This document shows, in pieces, positions 21,110-24,877 of a stretch of 24,877 nucleotides of DNA. The stretch lies in NCBI GenBank assembly GCA_049976725.1, contig JBMFHR010000015.1, forward strand, positions 1-24,877, written 5' to 3'. Made by a program: the position numbers and the translations under genes. Under the pieces are notes generated by a model. It had not been told where the DNA came from, did no database searches, and was given only the letters and a program-made list of their open reading frames with translations. Source of the stretch: Conexivisphaera sp049976725 (GTDB taxonomy: Archaea; Thermoproteota; Nitrososphaeria; Conexivisphaerales; Conexivisphaeraceae). Within the stretch, counting starts at the first letter, position 1, and each line of letters opens with the position of its first letter.

Positions 21110-23100
21110 GCCAGGTCAACCACGTCGAGCCCGAACGCCTGGGCCTCCGACCTGAACATCGCGTTGCAGAACGGGCAGGCCACGACGACGCGCCTCGCGC
21201 CCGTCTGGGCCGCCTGGGACGCCCTGATCCTGCTCACCCTCTCTCCGATCTTGATGTCGAAGAAGAACTGGGCGCCCCCGCCGCCGCAGCAGAAGGAGTC
21301 GGCGCCGTGCCTGGCCATCTCGACGAGCTCGGCCCCCGTCGACCTTATCAGGAAGCGGGGATCCTCCACGACCCCGTTCCACCTGGCCAAGTAGCACGGG
21401 TCGTGGAAAGTCACGCGCACCCCCGCCGCGTCGGCCGGCCTCAGCCTCCCCTCTCTGACCAGCCTGGAGAGGAGCTGCGCGTGGTGGACCACCTCGAACT
21501 TCACCCCGTAGAGCGGCATCTCGTGCCTGAAGTTGTTGTACCCGTGGGGGCAGCTGACCAGAAGCGAGCCGAACTTGTACTTGGAGAGGATCTCGCCCAC
21601 GGATTTCGCGTTCTCCGCGAACAGATACTCGTCGCCTATTCTCCTGGCGGGCTCCCCGCAGCAGGTCTCCTCCCTGAGGAGCGCGACCCTCAAGCCGGCG
21701 CGCTTGAGGAGCCTCAGGAGCGACTCGGCGACAGGCCTCAGGTTCGGGTCGAACGCTGTGTTGCAGCCCACCCAGTATACATAGTCGTACTCCTCGCCGG
21801 GCTCCGCGAAGGGGATCCCGAGCTCGCCCGAGACCCTCTCCATCCACCTGACCCTCTCGTCCGGATCGAAGCCGAAGGGGTTCCCGAGCCTCATGATGTT
21901 GTAGAGCGCCTGCGAGAGGCGCTCCGGCACTGCGCCGCCCGCCGAGACCATGCCGCGGCGCACGTCGATGATTATCTCCACGTGGTGTATCATGGTCGGG
22001 CACTCGCTGACGCACGCGCCGCAGGTGGTGCAGCTCCAGTAGACTTCGGGCGCCAGCGGCCCCTCGGACACCAGCGCCGCCGAGGGACCGGAGCGCACGG
22101 CCTCCCTCAGCGACTGCACGAGCGACATCGGGCTCAGCGGCTTTCCCGAGGCGAAGGCGGGGCAGGCGTTCGTGCACCTGGCGCACTTCACGCAGGCGTC
22201 AAGGTCCAGCCTCTCCTTCCAGGTGAGCTCGGAGGCCCTGGTCGCGCCCACGACCTCGCCCCTCTCGACCCTCCCCTGGAGGTCCTCGACGGGCCTGAAG
22301 GCCGCGGGGGGATCGAGCCTGTAGTAGAGCACGTTGAGCGCCCCGTGGACGAAGATGTGGGAGAACTTCGTGTACGGTATGAAGCCGATGCTCATGATGG
22401 CCAGCGTCATGTGGAAAAGCCAGACGGCGCGGTAGGCCGGGACGAGCTGGGCCACCGTCAGGCCGGCGTCCCTGTAGAGCAGGGCCAGCGAGTAGCCCGC
22501 GGGATCGTACGGGAACATGTACGCCATGCGGTACGCGTACGTGTTGACAGAGTCCAGGAAGAATCCCGTCACGGCTATCGCGAGGAGGGAGAGCAGCATG
22601 TAGTGCTCCATGGGGCCCGTCGGCAGGTTGGGCGTGAGGCCGCGGAGCCTCCGGTAGTACGCGAGGAGTATGCCGGCTATCAGCATGATGCCGCCCACGT
22701 TCATCGCCAGCTTGAACCACAGATATGTGGGGCCGATCAGGAAGCGGGCGCCGAGGAACCTCAGGGTGAGCTCGGACTCGACCGCATCCAGGATCGTGCC
22801 TATCAGTAGTATCGCCGTGCCCCAGAATATCAGGCTGTGCAGCACCCCGGGCAGGCGGCGCCTCCACACCTTGACCTGGGCGAACGTGTACCTCGCAACG
22901 TTCGCCAGCCTGGCCCCCAAGCGATCGGGGACGGGCAGGGGCTGCCCCATGAGCCACCTTGAGGCGGCCCTGTAGGATCCGTACGCACAGATAGCGGCCG
23001 CCACGGCCGACTCGATTGCTATGAGGGGGTAGAGGTCCTGGACGAAGAGGTAGTACTTTATCTCGGGGACGGCGACCATCGGAAGCTGCCAAGGAATCAC
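21088..23100 (-). CDS. Membrane Fe-S oxidoreductase of the EtfD/HdrD type (ETF:quinone oxidoreductase)
   Basis: The 670-residue protein is a fusion. Residues 1-260 hold six or so membrane helices of the NarI type, with histidines (H88, H166, H230, H248, H252) that could ligate b hemes. Two 4Fe-4S motifs follow: CVKCARCTNACP (C303, 306, 309, 313) and CTTCGACVSECP (C357, 360, 363, 367). Two CCG domains then follow, with C446, CC480-481 and C517, and with C569, CC604-605 and C642/C645. Such proteins are known as EtfD and take electrons from EtfAB to menaquinone. The start is GTG 23100, overlapping the etfA stop (GTGA). The adjacent etfB-etfA genes make this assignment firm. Confidence 0.9.
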   Translation of the reverse strand: MIPWQLPMVAVPEIKYYLFVQDLYPLIAIESAVAAAICAYGSYRAASRWLMGQPLPVPDRLGARLANVARYTFAQVKVWRRRLPGVLHSLIFWGTAILLIGTILDAVESELTLRFLGARFLIGPTYLWFKLAMNVGGIMLIAGILLAYYRRLRGLTPNLPTGPMEHYMLLSLLAIAVTGFFLDSVNTYAYRMAYMFPYDPAGYSLALLYRDAGLTVAQLVPAYRAVWLFHMTLAIMSIGFIPYTKFSHIFVHGALNVLYYRLDPPAAFRPVEDLQGRVERGEVVGATRASELTWKERLDLDACVKCARCTNACPAFASGKPLSPMSLVQSLREAVRSGPSAALVSEGPLAPEVYWSCTTCGACVSECPTMIHHVEIIIDVRRGMVSAGGAVPERLSQALYNIMRLGNPFGFDPDERVRWMERVSGELGIPFAEPGEEYDYVYWVGCNTAFDPNLRPVAESLLRLLKRAGLRVALLREETCCGEPARRIGDEYLFAENAKSVGEILSKYKFGSLLVSCPHGYNNFRHEMPLYGVKFEVVHHAQLLSRLVREGRLRPADAAGVRVTFHDPCYLARWNGVVEDPRFLIRSTGAELVEMARHGADSFCCGGGGAQFFFDIKIGERVSRIRASQAAQTGARRVVVACPFCNAMFRSEAQAFGLDVVDLAQLLEGG

Positions 23101-24038
23101 TTGCGCAGCTCCTCCAGCCTCCTTATCAGCGCCGGGACCACTTGGTACAGGTCGCCGATCACGCCGTAGTCCGCGTACTGGAATATCGGCGCGTTCTTGT
23201 CCTTGTTGACGGCAGCTATGAGCTTCGAGTCCATGACGCCCGACATGTGCTGCGGCGCACCGGATATGCCGAGAGCCAGGTACAGCTTGGGCCTGATCTT
23301 CTTGGCGGAGATCCCTATCCAGCGGTCCTCCGGCAGCCAGCCGTAGTCCGCGGCTATCGGCCTGCTGCAGCCCACGGCCCCGCCCAGGAGCTCTGCGAGC
23401 CTGAAGGCCATGGACAGGTCGTCCTTGCTGCGGAAGCCCCTGCCGACGCCCACCACGATCTCCGCGGCGGCTATGTCGACGCCCTCCCTCCTCTTGGGCT
23501 CCGCGCCCAGCACCTCGGGCCCCTGCGCCCCCACCTCTATCTGCCTCACCTCCAGCGGGCCCCCCGCGGGTGCCGGGGAGGGGAACCTGCCCGGAGCCAC
23601 GGTCGCGGAGAACGGAGGGGTAACCTCGTACTCGGCGATCGCCCTGCCGGCCAGGGCGGCCCTCCTCACGGTGACCGCGCCGCCCGCTCCCGGCGCAATC
23701 CCCGTGACCTCTGTGAACATCGGGATCCAGAGCCTCGCGGAGAACCTCGAGAGGGCGTCGGTCAGGTCCTTGACGGCCGGAGCCACCACGGCGCCCAGCT
23801 CCTCGCGCCTGAACGCGCGCTCGAGCGCCGCCGAGGCCAGCTCCGGCGCGTGGCCGCTGCCCGACACGAGGTATCCCTCGGACGCGATGCCGGAGGCCAC
23901 GCGGGGCAGCTCCTCCCCGCCCGAGAGCACGACGGCAGATATCCGGGATCCCAGCGCGTCCGCGATCAGCTTCGCCAGCCCCAGCGCGTCCGCGACATCC
24001 TGGGGATTCCTACCCACCACCACTACCTTCCCGGTCAC
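23097..24038 (-). CDS. etfA: Electron transfer flavoprotein alpha subunit
   Basis: EtfA binds the FAD that carries electrons from dehydrogenases. The 313-residue protein has the N-terminal alpha/beta domain and a C-terminal FAD domain (about 190-310). The latter shows VVGVGRGF, GCSRPIAADYGWLPEDRWIG, ALGISGAPQHMSG, AVNKDKNAPIFQYADYG and GDLYQVVPAL, all typical of EtfA/FixB; the PQHMSG loop and the NKDKNAPIF stretch contact FAD. The length matches the family. It starts at GTG 24038, overlapping the etfB stop (GTGA), and ends in a GTGA overlap with the membrane Fe-S gene. All three genes are thus translationally coupled. Confidence 0.95.
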   Translation of the reverse strand: MTGKVVVVGRNPQDVADALGLAKLIADALGSRISAVVLSGGEELPRVASGIASEGYLVSGSGHAPELASAALERAFRREELGAVVAPAVKDLTDALSRFSARLWIPMFTEVTGIAPGAGGAVTVRRAALAGRAIAEYEVTPPFSATVAPGRFPSPAPAGGPLEVRQIEVGAQGPEVLGAEPKRREGVDIAAAEIVVGVGRGFRSKDDLSMAFRLAELLGGAVGCSRPIAADYGWLPEDRWIGISAKKIRPKLYLALGISGAPQHMSGVMDSKLIAAVNKDKNAPIFQYADYGVIGDLYQVVPALIRRLEELRK

Positions 24039-24826
24039 CTGCGGATCACCCCCTCCTCAATGAGCGCGTCGATCAACTTCGACGCGGCCTCCTCGGGCTT
24101 CGACCCATCTATGTACACGTTCTTCCTCTTCTGGACCATGGCGCGGAGCGCGGAGCGCCTGGCCTGGATGGGCGAGGCGCCCAGTTCGGAGAGCGTGTGG
24201 TACCTGAGGGGCTTCGAGAACGCCCTGCGTATCTGCATGAGCGTGGGGAGCCTCGGCTGGCTGGACTCGCCCGTGACGCTGATCACGAGGGGCAGGCCTG
24301 CGCGCACCGTCTCCAGCCTGTCCTCCAGGTCCCTCGTGAGCCTGAGGGATCCATCGACGACCTCAGCCCTCTTGACGTAGGTCACCGCGGGGAGGCCCAG
24401 CATGGCCGCCAGCATCGGGGCGACCTGGCCAGAGACCATGTCGGAGGAGCCCTCGCCGGCCACGTAGAGGTCGAATCCGCCCAGGGACTTGGCGAGGGCC
24501 GCGAGCGCGCCGGCCGTCTCGAGCGGGATCCCGGACAGCGAGTCGTCCATTATGGCGTGGGCCTCGTCGACCCCCATGGCGAGGGCCTCCCTGAGGGCCC
24601 CCTCGTAGTCCTTCCTCCTCTCGCCCGACATTCCCCAGGTCGATGCCGAGAGGGCCACCACCTGTCCCCCGCCCAACTTATCCCTCAGATCGAGCGCCGC
24701 CTGCACAGCGTTCCTGTCGTACTCGGCTATCGCCATCGAGGTCTGGCGCACGGAGACGTCGCCGGACGCCTCCACCTTCATTAGGTTAGGATCGAGCGCG
24801 ACCTTGACCAGGACTGCGACCCTCAT
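24035..24826 (-). CDS. etfB: Electron transfer flavoprotein beta subunit
   Basis: EtfB holds the AMP or second FAD of the ETF dimer. From ATG 24826 the protein has 263 residues, normal for the family. It begins VAVLVKVALDP, continues with AEYDRNAVQAAL (about 35-46), has the nucleotide-binding ASTWGMSGERR region, then DLYVAGEGSSDMVSGQVAPMLA, and closes with VISVTGESSQPRLPTLMQIRRA, which is the EtfB signature. I place the start at ATG 24826 rather than GTG 24835 because the TATA box at 24850-24858 would leave only 15 nt to 24835. It is the first gene of the etfB-etfA-etfD operon. Confidence 0.94.
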   Translation of the reverse strand: MRVAVLVKVALDPNLMKVEASGDVSVRQTSMAIAEYDRNAVQAALDLRDKLGGGQVVALSASTWGMSGERRKDYEGALREALAMGVDEAHAIMDDSLSGIPLETAGALAALAKSLGGFDLYVAGEGSSDMVSGQVAPMLAAMLGLPAVTYVKRAEVVDGSLRLTRDLEDRLETVRAGLPLVISVTGESSQPRLPTLMQIRRAFSKPLRYHTLSELGASPIQARRSALRAMVQKRKNVYIDGSKPEEAASKLIDALIEEGVIRR

Positions 24827-24849
24827 CCCTGACACCGCGCGGGCCTAGT

Positions 24850-24858
24850 GATTTATTG
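24850..24858 (-). promoter_or_regulatory. TATA-type promoter of the etf operon
   Basis: The minus strand reads CAATAAATC. The box ends about 24 nt before ATG 24826, the usual spacing here, and a run of five A precedes it (24861-24865). Confidence 0.6.
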
Positions 24859-24877
24859 AGTTTTTGGCCCTCAGGGC

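Noticed and set aside
20430..22809. The continuation of the ThiR-like frame to 22809 as one giant protein
   Set aside because: Past 20390 the translation is low-complexity Gly/Arg and crosses the nuclease in another frame and the etfD-like gene in antisense.

Overview
The window looks like one contig, with a single 100-N scaffolding gap, from a GC-rich, probably thermophilic archaeon of the TACK/Thermoproteota side. Evidence for an archaeon: the HerA/NurA pair, a Hef-type helicase without a nuclease domain, an HTH-ThiN (ThiR-like) regulator, and TATA boxes placed about 22-26 nt before start codons, which implies leaderless mRNAs. Most of these leaderless genes start with GTG. Arginine is mostly AGG and intergenic space is minimal. 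No rRNA, tRNA, CRISPR array or insertion sequence was recognised. I cannot name the species; a thermoacidophile such as a Conexivisphaera relative would fit but is only a guess.

Layout. 1-2670 (-): a Hef/FANCM-type helicase lies between an intact small gene and a decayed second copy of it. 2713-3800: a small membrane protein diverges from thiE. 3712-8052 (-): DsrE-like, DUF309, V4R-domain protein, NurA and HerA, with the N gap inside the DsrE-like gene. 8139-10716: an MFS transporter converges on an M32 carboxypeptidase. 10906-12608: a class II glutamine amidotransferase and a rubrerythrin-VIT1/CCC1 fusion diverge from what looks like one shared TATA box. 12609-13040 is the only long gene-free stretch and carries an 18-nt perfect palindrome. 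13041-17444 (+): TauE/SafE exporter, UPF0104-like membrane protein, GT2 glycosyltransferase, radical SAM/SPASM-like protein and a HEPN protein. 17404-18579 (-): a second MFS transporter. 18684-21109: a DUF1614-like membrane protein diverges from the ThiR-like regulator, which is followed by a RecB-family nuclease. 21088-24826 (-): the operon etfB-etfA-etfD.

How the genes fit together. EtfB, EtfA and the membrane Fe-S protein form a complete route from flavin dehydrogenases, such as acyl-CoA dehydrogenases, to the quinone pool. Helicase, NurA, HerA and the RecB-like nuclease are DNA repair functions in three separate places. thiE and the ThiR-like gene are a thiamine enzyme and its probable regulator, 16 kb apart. 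The UPF0104/GT2/radical SAM run suggests modification of a lipid or surface glycan.

Points that deserve a second look: the identical 15-nt promoter in front of two different nuclease genes, the shared divergent promoter, the missing stop codon of the ThiR-like gene, the collapsible assembly gap, and the decayed duplicate beside the helicase. I see no clearly new multi-gene system; the best candidates for one are the UPF0104/GT2/radical SAM cluster and the palindrome-bearing stretch beside the iron-transporter fusion.
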